Of a stretch of 64,000 nucleotides of DNA, positions 8,339 through 16,071 are shown piece by piece. The stretch comes from HGM13006 sp963650135. Its GTDB lineage: Bacteria > Bacillota > Clostridia > Oscillospirales > Oscillospiraceae. The translations under genes were made by a program, and so were the position numbers. The stretch is taken from assembly GCA_963650135.1 (NCBI GenBank), contig CAVJLG010000025.1, positions 27,579 to 91,578 of the forward strand. The letters run 5' to 3'. The stretch's first letter is position 1, and each line of letters starts with the position of its first letter. A model generated the notes under the pieces. That model saw nothing but the letters and a program-made list of their open reading frames with translations, had not been told where the DNA came from and did no database searches.

Positions 8339-9040
8339 TTACCGCATGTTGCTCCCATAAGTGCCTATATCGGTGGTTCTTGCCGCATACAGTCGGGTGA
8401 TAGAAAAATAGTTGTTGCCAATGGTCCACTTGCCGCCGTTCATCTTTACACCGAACTTGTAATACTGCTTTCCCAATTCGATGGTGGTGTCATTATGGCT
8501 TCCGGTGGGATACGATAGAACATAGGGAATTCTCCCGGTGATGCGGGCAATATCCAGCTGGGACTGCCGCAGCTCTTCCTCCTGCGCCTCGGCGCTCAGT
8601 TCTGCCAGCGTGGGATGGTTGACGGTGTGGCTCTGAATGGACACCAGACCGGAATCACTCATTTCCTTCGCCTGTTCGGCCGTGATGTAATGTTCCGTCC
8701 CAAGTGAGCCGGTAATCACAAACACCGTCGCCTTCATCTGAAATTCCTTCAGGAGCGGAAATAGCTCGGTATACATGCCGATATAACCGTCGTCAAAGGT
8801 CAAAAGGACGGGCTTGTCGTAATCCTCCAAATGGGTGAGATTCGAGAAGAAAATGGGCTGATAGCCGTTGTCCTGCAAGTATTGCAGCTGCTCCCGCATA
8901 TTGTCCGGCGAAACGAACAGAGATTCAATGCCCCATATATTGTTGCCTACCTCGTGATACATCCAAACCGGTACGTTTCGCCCCTGGGGAATCTCATTGG
9001 TATCCGGCATATGGGTCACATATACCGTGTCCGTGTCCAT
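8339..9040 (-). CDS. Polysaccharide deacetylase domain (C-terminal half of a gene split by an in-frame TAG)
   Basis: A NodB-type polysaccharide deacetylase domain: VWMYHEV at the start, the metal-binding LTFDDGY, SHTVNHPTL (His pair) and the later SYPTGSHND motif. The family removes N- or O-acetyl groups from cell-wall or capsule sugars outside the cell. This half has no signal peptide; the same frame is open upstream to position 9109, where a TAG (9110-9112) separates it from the lipoprotein half at 9110-9598. Together they make a 420-codon gene. An ATG at 9040 with GGGATGGGG just upstream might allow re-initiation, but the product would stay in the cytoplasm. Probably a recent nonsense mutation; see the finding. 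Confidence 0.75.
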   Translation of the reverse strand: MDTDTVYVTHMPDTNEIPQGRNVPVWMYHEVGNNIWGIESLFVSPDNMREQLQYLQDNGYQPIFFSNLTHLEDYDKPVLLTFDDGYIGMYTELFPLLKEFQMKATVFVITGSLGTEHYITAEQAKEMSDSGLVSIQSHTVNHPTLAELSAEAQEEELRQSQLDIARITGRIPYVLSYPTGSHNDTTIELGKQYYKFGVKMNGGKWTIGNNYFSITRLYAARTTDIGTYGSNMR

Positions 9041-9109
9041 TTCCCCATCCCACAGGAGATACAGTCCTACCGCCTCTGCAATCTGGCGGAGCGGCAGCCA
9101 ATCCTCCTG

Positions 9110-9598
9110 CTACTGTCCCGCAAAATGGATGCCCACATCTCCCGATTCCGGCAGCGCGGCTGACCCATCTGTTTCGACAAACGACAGCGGCACCAATGTC
9201 CCGTCATAGGCCGCCACTGCCGCGCCATTTTCGTCCCGGGTCACCGTCAGCCAAGGGTAAACCGCCGCAAAATCTGACGCTTTTACATAGGCATATCCGC
9301 CAAGCGCTATACTGCCCAGGGTCACGCCATCCGCCACCACCGGAGGTCCTGCCGCCACTGTCTCTGTCAGTGAAACGGGAAGGGGCGTTGGAGTCGGTGT
9401 GGGTGTGGGCGTTGGCGTGGGTGTGGGGGTTGCGGTTGGCTTGAAGCTAGGTGCGCTTTCCTCCTGCGACTCCATTTGAACGCCCCAAATTGTCTGTTCT
9501 GCGCTGGGCGCCGGGCTTGGCCCCTCCACGGACTGCGTTTGATTGCCGCAGCCGGTCAGCAGCATGCACAGGCCCAGCAGCATCACAAATCGTTTCAT
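9110..9598 (-). CDS. Lipoprotein N-terminal half of a split polysaccharide deacetylase
   Basis: A 162-residue open frame with a lipoprotein signal (MKRFVMLLGLCMLLTGCG, lipobox LTGC), a Thr-Pro dipeptide linker, then the first half of a copper-amine-oxidase-N-like stalk domain (YAYVKASDFAAV, then TLVPLSF). The domain is cut by TAG at 9110 and its remaining part (DWLPLRQIAEAVG, then DTVYV) is found in the same frame beyond it. The second ATG (9598) is preferred because AGGAGG lies 8 bases before it. In an intact gene the linker would hold the deacetylase away from the membrane. Confidence 0.7.
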   Translation of the reverse strand: MKRFVMLLGLCMLLTGCGNQTQSVEGPSPAPSAEQTIWGVQMESQEESAPSFKPTATPTPTPTPTPTPTPTPLPVSLTETVAAGPPVVADGVTLGSIALGGYAYVKASDFAAVYPWLTVTRDENGAAVAAYDGTLVPLSFVETDGSAALPESGDVGIHFAGQ

Positions 9599-9692
9599 CT
9601 CCATTGCCTCCTCTCGTCGTTGTCAGATCCCCTGCTATCCATACAAGACGCATTTTCTCCCGGGTAGGTTGCAGATTTGGTGCAATTTTACA

Positions 9693-10187
9693 TCACAAAA
9701 TGGACAATACCATGACCGCCACCACCAGCATCCCCACAAGTCCGCCGTATTTATCATAGAACATCCCGGCAATCAGCCCCCGGAACGTCAGTTCCTCGGT
9801 AATGCCGATGGCTGCCATGCACAGAACAAACAGAAAGATGTGCATGGGCTGCTGCAATGGACTGCCAATACTCAGCACCAGACTCCCCACCCCGGCAATG
9901 CCATAGAGCACCAATAGGGCCGCAGCAATCGCCAAGCTCTTCCCAAATCCACGGCCCCGGCAGGTAAACACCCGTCCCATTCGAAATAGGAACGTCATGC
10001 CCACCATAATCACCAGCATCGTCAGCTCTGCCACCAGCTGCAAGCCATAGTCTCCCAGCGCATCCATCAGCGGCGGGAACAGCATCACAATTCCTTCCAA
10101 GACGCCGCCAATTACCATGGCAATCACCAGAGCCAACAGCACCAGCAGACCGGCCAACAGCGGATACTTCTCTTTTAATTTCGTCAT
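9693..10187 (-). pseudogene. CPBP-family intramembrane protease, truncated before the histidine motifs
   Basis: A 164-residue membrane protein with 4-5 hydrophobic helices ending shortly after the first CPBP (Abi/Rce1-like) motif EELTFRG. Active members need two further motifs (FxxxH and HxxxN) in two more helices; here the frame stops at VMVLSIL, just where the second motif should begin, and the 95 bases to the next gene hold no remnant that I can see. Translation is coupled to the methyltransferase upstream (ATGA overlap at 10184-10187) with AAGGAGA before the start, so it is probably still expressed, but it should be catalytically dead. Confidence 0.65.
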
Positions 10188-10822
10188 AGCGTCTCCTTTT
10201 TCAGCAGCAGATGATAGTGGATGCTCTCCTTGGTACTGCCGGGTCCTCGGGTGCAAATCTCCCGGGGCGGCATCACCAGTGAAAAGCCCTGGAACAGTGC
10301 CGGAAAATCCTCCTGCCGCCCATAAAAGTGCGGGGTGCCGCCCTCATGAACCAAGGTGTACCGGTCCACATGGCATTCCTCCGGCACCGATAAGAACCCC
10401 GGATCATTCTGGGAAAGCAACGTTAAATAGACCTCGCCCCCGGGCCGCAACACCCGCCGCATCTGGTCAACGGCCTGCTGATATCCCGCCGTATCGGTAT
10501 GATATGAGGCATTGTAGTCCATAATGCAGTCGAAGCTGTCCGCCGCAAAGGGCATATGAAACAGATCCCCCTGGACTGCTTCCACCGGCAGCTGTTCATT
10601 TTCCGCCCAGTGGCGCAGATAATCCAGTGCCTCGGGCGATTGGTCCAGCGCCGTTACGTCAAATCCTTGGCCCGCAAAGAAGATTGCATGCCTTCCGGGG
10701 CCGCAGCCATTGTCTAAAAAGTGCCGGAACCCCTGTTCTTTCCAGCGAAGGGCCAAATAGGGGGCTTCGATCGCCGGCTGGAGCCACTGGGCCGTTTTTT
10801 CCTCCGTCCAATTCCACTGCAT
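10184..10822 (-). CDS. Class I SAM-dependent methyltransferase
   Basis: A 212-residue methyltransferase with motif I LDNGCGPGRHAIFFA, the acidic residue after beta-2 (VTALDQSP), motif II (GDLFHMPF followed by DSFDCIM) and post-motif III RVLRPGGEVYLTL. The start at 10822 is preceded by GGAGG; the longer open frame has no site. It heads an operon with the truncated CPBP gene and perhaps the split deacetylase, and is divergent from the ArsR-family regulator at 10969. The general shape resembles TehB/thiopurine-type small-molecule methyltransferases; the Cys pattern does not suggest ArsM. Substrate unknown. Confidence 0.88.
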   Translation of the reverse strand: MQWNWTEEKTAQWLQPAIEAPYLALRWKEQGFRHFLDNGCGPGRHAIFFAGQGFDVTALDQSPEALDYLRHWAENEQLPVEAVQGDLFHMPFAADSFDCIMDYNASYHTDTAGYQQAVDQMRRVLRPGGEVYLTLLSQNDPGFLSVPEECHVDRYTLVHEGGTPHFYGRQEDFPALFQGFSLVMPPREICTRGPGSTKESIHYHLLLKKETL

Positions 10823-10903
10823 ATGCCTTCCTCCCTGATTTCGATGATAGCTGCATTTTATCATATTTTGCCGACACTTGTATAGCCCCCGCCCGGTTCC
10901 TTC

Positions 10904-10932
10904 TTGAGATTCTTGACGAACTGCGGTATAAT
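10904..10932 (+). promoter_or_regulatory. Promoter of the arsR-family gene
   Basis: TTGAGA, 17-base spacer, TATAAT, about 36 bases before the ATG at 10969. Confidence 0.8.
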
Positions 10933-10968
10933 ATAACCTATAAGTCAGCATAGATTGGAGGCGCTGAT

Positions 10969-11334
10969 ATGGCAACACTTCCCGAAGAAACCGAACTCTG
11001 CGAACTTGTCTGTGTACACCAGGATGCAATTGACGAGGTGCAGTCTCATAGTCCCAGTTCCCAGCAGTTTTCCGACATGGCAGCGCTGTTTAAGCTCTTT
11101 GGCGACGCCACCCGGGTTAAAATTTTATGGAGCCTGAGTCAGCACGAGCTTTGCGTCTGTGATCTTGCGGAACTCATTGGCATGAATCAGAGCGCCGTTT
11201 CCCATCAGCTCCGGATTTTAAAGCAGGGCCGCCTGGTGAAAAGCCGCCGAGAGGGAAAATCCATTTTCTACTCGCTGGCCGACAGCCATGTAGAAACGGT
11301 TTTGGCCCAGGGCATGGAGCATATTTCCGAATAA
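10969..11334 (+). CDS. ArsR/SmtB family metal-responsive repressor, CadC-like
   Basis: A 121-residue winged-helix repressor. The ELCVCDLAELI helix is the classical metal-binding box of ArsR/SmtB proteins, followed by the recognition helix NQSAVSHQLRILKQG and the wing. A second Cys pair near the N-terminus (CELVC) gives the four-cysteine layout of CadC-type sensors for soft metals such as Cd, Pb or Zn (family knowledge). GGAGG precedes the ATG by 7 bases. No metal transporter or reductase is next to it; the only divergent target is the methyltransferase operon. Its regulon is therefore unclear. Confidence 0.9.
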   Translation: MATLPEETELCELVCVHQDAIDEVQSHSPSSQQFSDMAALFKLFGDATRVKILWSLSQHELCVCDLAELIGMNQSAVSHQLRILKQGRLVKSRREGKSIFYSLADSHVETVLAQGMEHISE

Positions 11335-11340
11335 CGTCAA

Positions 11341-11377
11341 AAAATCTCCCGTCCGCTCGGACAGGAGATTTTTGTTT
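11341..11377. terminator. Bidirectional terminator between arsR and the amino-acid ABC operon
   Basis: The stem AAATCTCC-C-GTCC pairs with GGAC-A-GGAGATTT around GCTC, with T runs on both strands. Confidence 0.85.
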
Positions 11378-11388
11378 ATGGATTGGGA

Positions 11389-12165
11389 TTATTCCGTGGT
11401 CAGCATCTCTACCGTTACCTGCTTGTTGCGCTTGGAACGCTTTTGCAGATACCGCACAGTGCAGGACAGAATGAAGTTGATGATGAAGTAGATCACAAAC
11501 GCTACGCCAAACAGCACAAATACGTCGGAAACGTTAATCATGCCGGTGCCGTTATACATATTGGCTGCGGAAAGGATCTTCTTCACCCGGCTCATAAGCT
11601 CAATCACCGCCACGTTGGCCAGATAAGAGGAGTCCTTAATGGTGGTGATGCACTGGCCCAGCAGTGTGGGAATGACGCTGCGGTACGCCTGGGGCAGCAC
11701 GATGTACACCATGATCTGCACGGTGTTAAAGCCCTGAGAATGTCCCGCCTCAAACTGCCCCTGGGCCACGGCATTCAGACCGCCGCGGACAATCTCTGCA
11801 ATGACGGAAGACGTAAACAGCACCAGTGCCACACAGGCCTTAAACAGCAGGCCAACCTCTACGGAGGTCAGAGTGAACATGGGCTTGCTCAAAAACTTGG
11901 GCGTAGGGCAGAATACCACGCAGATGAAAATCCACAGCAGCAGCGGGGTATTCCGGAAAATCTCAATGTAAGCGGTGGCCAGCCATTTGAACACCCGGGT
12001 TTTGCCGGTGCAGTAGTTCCGCACCAGGGCCAAAACGCTGCCAAACAGAATGCCAACGATTACGGCAATCAGAGAAACCACCAGCGTAAACGCCAGGCCC
12101 TTGAGGATAAACTGGAGAATCGCCGGGTTTTTCAGCATGCTAAAGCTTGCGCCAACGGTACTCAT
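11389..12165 (-). CDS. Amino-acid ABC transporter permease (second subunit)
   Basis: A 258-residue His/Glu/Gln/Arg-type permease with about five membrane helices. The EAA-type cytoplasmic loop is seen as AVAQGQFEAGHSQGFNTVQIMVYIVLPQAYRSVIP, shown here only in outline: GQFEA, SQGF, then VLPQA. It is the last gene of the four-gene importer operon; its ATG overlaps the stop of the first permease (ATGA). It would form a heterodimer with the product of 12162-12890 in the membrane. Confidence 0.93.
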   Translation of the reverse strand: MSTVGASFSMLKNPAILQFILKGLAFTLVVSLIAVIVGILFGSVLALVRNYCTGKTRVFKWLATAYIEIFRNTPLLLWIFICVVFCPTPKFLSKPMFTLTSVEVGLLFKACVALVLFTSSVIAEIVRGGLNAVAQGQFEAGHSQGFNTVQIMVYIVLPQAYRSVIPTLLGQCITTIKDSSYLANVAVIELMSRVKKILSAANMYNGTGMINVSDVFVLFGVAFVIYFIINFILSCTVRYLQKRSKRNKQVTVEMLTTE

Positions 12166-12890
12166 GCTGCCACCTCCTCAGTCTTGGCTTCCGCCTTGGT
12201 ATTGTTGCGCTTATCCCGGTTTTTCAGGCGCTGCTCCCAATAGCTTGCCAGTGTGGACAGCGGGAAGCAAACAATAAAGAACAGGATGCCGCTGACCAGG
12301 TATGCCGGACCATATGCGCCGCCGGTATTCTCGCCGGTGACAAAGCTATAGGTAATGGAAATCAGGTCTGTTCCGCCGATGATATACAGGCAGGAGGTGT
12401 TCTTGATGAGGTTGACCACCTGGTTGACCATGGGCGGCAGAATGATCTTAATGGACTGGGGCAGGATGATATAGTACATCCGCTCCACATAGTTAAAGCC
12501 CTGAGACTGCGCCGCCTCAAACTGTCCCTTGGGGACCGCCTGAATGCCGCTTCGTACTACCTCGGCCATATAAGCGCCATGGTAGATGCCCAGCGCGATG
12601 CAGCCCGTTGCAAGAATACCAATGCTGTTGCCGGAAAAGGCCAGCGCATAGTACAGGAAGCAGAGCTGAAGCAGTACCGGGGTATTCTGGAAGAACTCCA
12701 CATAAACCCGGCTGATGCCCCGCAACACCTTCTTATTACTGGTTGCCATCAAACCAAACAGGATGCCCAGAACCAGCGCCAGAATCAGCCCAAAGAGTGC
12801 TGTTTCGGCGGTGGTGCCCAGTCCCTTCAAGAAGCTGCTGCGATAGAGCCACACTTTATTCCAGGCTCTTTCGGAAAAGATTCCAGCCAT
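12162..12890 (-). CDS. Amino-acid ABC transporter permease (first subunit)
   Basis: A 242-residue GlnP/HisQ-type permease with the EAA loop signature (AVPKGQFEAAQSQGF, then ILPQSIKIILP). The start MAGIFSERAWNK at 12890 is chosen for GGAGG 8 bases upstream; an earlier in-frame Met lacks a site and lies in the intercistronic hairpin region. It pairs with the downstream permease and works with the binding protein and ATPase of the same operon. Confidence 0.93.
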   Translation of the reverse strand: MAGIFSERAWNKVWLYRSSFLKGLGTTAETALFGLILALVLGILFGLMATSNKKVLRGISRVYVEFFQNTPVLLQLCFLYYALAFSGNSIGILATGCIALGIYHGAYMAEVVRSGIQAVPKGQFEAAQSQGFNYVERMYYIILPQSIKIILPPMVNQVVNLIKNTSCLYIIGGTDLISITYSFVTGENTGGAYGPAYLVSGILFFIVCFPLSTLASYWEQRLKNRDKRNNTKAEAKTEEVAA

Positions 12891-12913
12891 GATATCGCCT
12901 CCAAATAGATTTT

Positions 12914-12959
12914 CCCAAATCGGAAGGTCCCGGCGATAAGTCGGGGCCCTCTGATTCGG
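12914..12959 (-). promoter_or_regulatory. Intercistronic hairpin between binding-protein and permease genes
   Basis: An imperfect stem of roughly 18-20 bp (CCGAATC-A-GAGGG with CCTTCCGATTTGG on the minus strand) with no T run. Such structures between binding-protein and permease genes commonly stabilise the upstream mRNA so that binding protein is made in excess (inference). Confidence 0.5.
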
Positions 12960-13009
12960 GGCAGAACGCCAGGACAGCCGTTCTGCCTCGTTTTTCATGA
13001 TTTCAGGAA

Positions 13010-13987
13010 TTAGCCCAGGTTGTACTGTGCAATCAGGCTATCGATGGTGCCATCGCTGAGCCAGGTGCTCACCTCATCCTCGCAGAGCTTGGAGAAGCCG
13101 GAGCCCTTCTTGGTGGCAATACCGTACTCCTGGGGAGAGAACTCGGCGTCGATGTAGCTGCGGCCAGCGGTCTTGTAAACAGCCAGGATGGACTTATCCA
13201 CGCAGAATGCGTCAACCTCGTCAGCCTCCAGAGCGGTGGAGATGGAGGGATAGTCGTCATACTGCTTGAAGCTGATGCCCTCGGTCCAGGTTGCGGGATC
13301 GAAGGACTCCTCATTGAAGCCGTCGCCGGTGATGACGCCGTTTTCAATCATAGCCTTTACCAGGGACTTTGCGGAAGTGGAACCGGAGGAAACGCCAACG
13401 GTCTTATCCTTCAGGTCTTCCAGGGTCTTAATGTTTGCAGAATCCTTTACCAGCACGGTAACATGATCGGTGTAATAGGGGGTAGTGAAATCCCAGGACT
13501 GCTTGCGCTCATCGGTGATGGTGAAGGTAGCCATAACGCAGTCGATGTCGCCGGAGTCCAGCAGCTCGGTACGGGTTGCAGCGGTAACGGTGGTGAACTC
13601 CACGTCAACGCCCAGGAAATCCGCCAGCTTCTTAGCCAGGTCGATCTCCATGCCTTCATACTCGCTGGTCAGGGGGTCCATATAACCAAAGCCAAGAACG
13701 TCGCTCTTTACGCCAACCTTCAGTACGCCGCGATCGATAATCGCCTGTACGTCGGAGCCATAGGAAGCGGGATCGGCAGCAGCGGCAGTTTCTTCAGCAG
13801 AACCGGCAGCAGCGGCCTCGGTGGTAGTTGCATCAGCAGCGGGGGCCTCAGTGGCAGCAGCCTCAGTGGCGGCAGCGGCAGTTTCAGCCGGAGCAGAGGA
13901 TGCAGCGGAATCGCCGCAGCCAGCCAGGAGTCCAAAGGCCATTACAGTGGACAGCGCCATTGCTGTCAGTTTTTTCAGTTTGCTCAT
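13010..13987 (-). CDS. Amino-acid ABC transporter substrate-binding lipoprotein
   Basis: A 325-residue family-3 extracellular solute-binding protein. The start at 13987 (GGAGG 8 bases upstream) gives the signal MSKLKKLTAMALSTVMAFGLLAGCG with lipobox LAGC, then an Ala/Thr/Glu-rich linker of about 45 residues, then the periplasmic-binding fold (GVLKVGVKSDVLGFG, YEGMEIDLAKKLADFLG, DCVMATFTITDERKQSWDFTTPYY). These are typical of glutamate/glutamine/cystine-type binders. It captures the amino acid outside the membrane for the two permeases of the same operon. Confidence 0.94.
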   Translation of the reverse strand: MSKLKKLTAMALSTVMAFGLLAGCGDSAASSAPAETAAAATEAAATEAPAADATTTEAAAAGSAEETAAAADPASYGSDVQAIIDRGVLKVGVKSDVLGFGYMDPLTSEYEGMEIDLAKKLADFLGVDVEFTTVTAATRTELLDSGDIDCVMATFTITDERKQSWDFTTPYYTDHVTVLVKDSANIKTLEDLKDKTVGVSSGSTSAKSLVKAMIENGVITGDGFNEESFDPATWTEGISFKQYDDYPSISTALEADEVDAFCVDKSILAVYKTAGRSYIDAEFSPQEYGIATKKGSGFSKLCEDEVSTWLSDGTIDSLIAQYNLG

Positions 13988-14066
13988 TGAAATTTCCTCC
14001 ATTCACAGTCAGACTCAAAAATGGGTATGTCCTGAAACACGCCAGAGGACGTGTTGCATGCAAAAA

Positions 14067-14789
14067 TCAGCGGAGAATCTTCGATAGGAACTGCTTGGTC
14101 CGCTCGTGGGTGGGATTCTCGAAGAAATGCTCCGGCGTGCCCTCTTCAATGATGGTGCCGTCCGCCATGAAGATCACACGGTCTGCCACCTGGCGGGCAA
14201 AGCCCATCTCGTGGGTTACCACCACCATGGTGATATTCTCCTTGGAAAGCTTAATCATAACGTCCAGAACGTCCTGCACCGTCTCGGGGTCCAGCGCCGA
14301 GGTGGGCTCATCAAACAGGATGATCTTGGTCTGGCAGCACAGGGCGCGGGCAATGGCCACACGCTGCTGCTGGCCGCCGGAAAGCGTTGTGGGATAGACA
14401 TTCGCCTTATCCCGCAGGCCAACCACATCCAGATAGTGATAAGCCAAATCCTCGGCCTCCTTCTTGGGCTTGTGGTGGAGCTTAATGGGGGCCAGGGTCA
14501 GGTTCTGGAGCACGGTTTTGTGGGGATAGAGGTTGAACTGCTGGAACACCATGCTCATGGTGGTGCGGTTCAGCTGGGTCTTATTCTTATTGGTCAGCAG
14601 CGTGCCGTCGATCCAAACCTCGCCGGAGGTGGGCTCCTCCAGGAAGTTCATGCAGCGCACCGTGGTAGATTTTCCGGAGCCGGAGGGGCCGATGATAACC
14701 AGCTTTTCGCCCTCTGCCACTTCCAGGTTGACGTCCTTTAATACATGGAGATCGCCGAAATATTTGTTCACATTCACAAGTTTAATCAC
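14067..14789 (-). CDS. Amino-acid ABC transporter ATP-binding protein
   Basis: A 240-residue GlnQ/HisP-type ATPase: Walker A GPSGSGKST, Q-loop VFQQFNLYPHKT, signature LSGGQQQRVAIARAL, Walker B IILFDEPTSALD and the H-loop histidine in VVTHEMG. The start is taken as the GTG at 14789, 8 bases after GAGAGGGG, giving VIKLVNVNKYF as the usual N-terminus; an in-frame TTG at 14807 is part of the ribosome binding site region. First gene of the importer operon (ATPase, binding protein, permease, permease), under the promoter at 14892-14920. Confidence 0.95.
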   Translation of the reverse strand: MIKLVNVNKYFGDLHVLKDVNLEVAEGEKLVIIGPSGSGKSTTVRCMNFLEEPTSGEVWIDGTLLTNKNKTQLNRTTMSMVFQQFNLYPHKTVLQNLTLAPIKLHHKPKKEAEDLAYHYLDVVGLRDKANVYPTTLSGGQQQRVAIARALCCQTKIILFDEPTSALDPETVQDVLDVMIKLSKENITMVVVTHEMGFARQVADRVIFMADGTIIEEGTPEHFFENPTHERTKQFLSKILR

Positions 14790-14891
14790 AGCGGGAACCC
14801 CTCTCAATTAAAATGAAATCATGCCCAAGGAATTTGGAGCATGAGTAATTACACAGAACATTCATTTCTTGTAGTTATACTTTACCTGTTT

Positions 14892-14920
14892 ATTATACTA
14901 AGGAAACAGAATCTCGTCAA
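14892..14920 (-). promoter_or_regulatory. Promoter of the amino-acid ABC operon
   Basis: On the minus strand: TTGACG, 17-base spacer, TATAAT. A leader of about 95 bases follows, containing a hairpin at about 14819-14844 (TCATGC with GCATGA), which might be an attenuator or merely a stabilising structure. Confidence 0.8.
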
Positions 14921-15014
14921 GCAAAAATGCAACGTTTTTGCCCAAAGTTTCAAAATTGGCGAAATAGACAAGGAAATAGGGCGCAATCCTGCAACTTTTT
15001 AATCGTATTATTCA

Positions 15015-15043
15015 TTGCGTCTGTTCTCATCCCGTCGTATAAT
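15015..15043 (+). promoter_or_regulatory. Promoter of the TauE/SafE permease gene
   Basis: TTGCGT, 17-base spacer, TATAAT, 51 bases before the ATG at 15094. Confidence 0.75.
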
Positions 15044-15093
15044 ATCAAAGTATCGCGCAAAGAATCAGTTTTTATGAGAAAGAGACGAATGAA

Positions 15094-15843
15094 ATGCTAT
15101 CCTATTTAATTGTCTGCCCGCTGGTATTCCTTGCGGGCTTTGTTGATGCCATCGCCGGGGGCGGAGGGCTCATTTCTTTGCCGGCCTATCTCATCGCCGG
15201 GATTCCCACCCATACAGCCATTGCCACCAATAAGCTCTCCTCCTGCACCGGCACCTTTGTTTCCACGGGCCGCTTCCTGAAAAACGGCTATGTGCCCGTA
15301 AAGCTCTCGCTCTGCGCCGCGGCTATGGCGCTGATCGGCTCCACCATTGGCGCCAATATCTCCATGCTGCTGCCGGAATCCGTGCTCCGGGGCATGCTGC
15401 TGGTGGTGCTGCCCGTTGTGGCGTTTTATGTGCTGAAAAACAAGTCCATGGGCGAAGGAGAAAACACCGGCACCCGCTCCCAGAAGGCCCTGTATGCCAT
15501 TGCCATGGGGGCCGGTCTGGTCATCGGCATCTATGACGGCATCTACGGCCCCGGCACCGGCACGTTTCTGCTGCTGATCCTCACAGGCCTTGGCCGCATG
15601 GATTTAAAATCCGCTGCCGGTACAACGAAGGTCATCAACCTGGCCTCCAACGTTGCCGCGCTGGTTACGTTTATTTTCCACGGACAAATCTATTGGGCCC
15701 TGGGGCTGACCGCTTCGGTCTTCTCCATCGCAGGGCACTATACCGGCGCAGGCCTGGTGGCAAAGGAGGGCAAGAAAATTGTCCGCCCGGTGGTGCTCAC
15801 CGTGCTGTGCATCCTATTTATAAAGGTAATTGTGGGATTCTGA
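15094..15843 (+). CDS. Sulfite exporter TauE/SafE family protein
   Basis: A 249-residue membrane protein with about eight helices. The N-terminal block FLAGFVDAIAGGGGLISLPA, with later TNKLSSCTGT and the internal repeat GIYDGIYGPGTGTFLLL plus TKVINLASNVAAL, is diagnostic of the TauE/SafE family, which exports sulfite, sulfoacetate or other small organic anions. It is a single-gene transcript between a good promoter and a terminator. Its substrate cannot be deduced; none of the neighbours is a sulfur gene. Confidence 0.9.
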   Translation: MLSYLIVCPLVFLAGFVDAIAGGGGLISLPAYLIAGIPTHTAIATNKLSSCTGTFVSTGRFLKNGYVPVKLSLCAAAMALIGSTIGANISMLLPESVLRGMLLVVLPVVAFYVLKNKSMGEGENTGTRSQKALYAIAMGAGLVIGIYDGIYGPGTGTFLLLILTGLGRMDLKSAAGTTKVINLASNVAALVTFIFHGQIYWALGLTASVFSIAGHYTGAGLVAKEGKKIVRPVVLTVLCILFIKVIVGF

Positions 15844-15856
15844 ATTCCATAATATC

Positions 15857-15888
15857 GAAAAACGTCATGCTGCGCATGGCGTTTTTTT
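15857..15888 (+). terminator. Terminator after the TauE/SafE gene
   Basis: AACGTCATG pairs with CATGGCGTT around CTGCG, followed by seven T. Confidence 0.88.
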
Positions 15889-15996
15889 GTATCCGAATTC
15901 GCAAAAAAACAGCACAACTGGGCGCTCAGGTTCAAAAACAGACCCGTGCATTCCGCCCAAAAACCACAGGTTTATTCTGGCAAGTGTTCGTCATTG

Positions 15997-16005
15997 TGCT
16001 ATAAT
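15997..16005 (+). promoter_or_regulatory. Extended -10 promoter of the secreted beta-helix gene
   Basis: TGC-TATAAT 67 bases before the ATG. The leader contains a hairpin (TCGGAGC against GGCTCCGA, about 16015-16056) directly before the AGGAG ribosome binding site, so translation may be structure-sensitive. Confidence 0.6.
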
Positions 16006-16071
16006 AGAGCCAAGCTCGGAGCATGATGGCCTCACCATCCATCAATCCGGCTCCGAAAGGAAGGAGCTATT

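Noticed and set aside
9110..9112. Pyrrolysine insertion at the in-frame TAG
   Set aside because: No PYLIS-like structure or pylT/pylS gene is seen, the position is in a non-catalytic stalk domain, and a single CAG to TAG change explains it.
9361..9450. Short tandem repeat that could be taken for a CRISPR or minisatellite array
   Set aside because: It encodes a Thr-Pro dipeptide linker in a lipoprotein. No CRISPR array or cas gene is present in the window.
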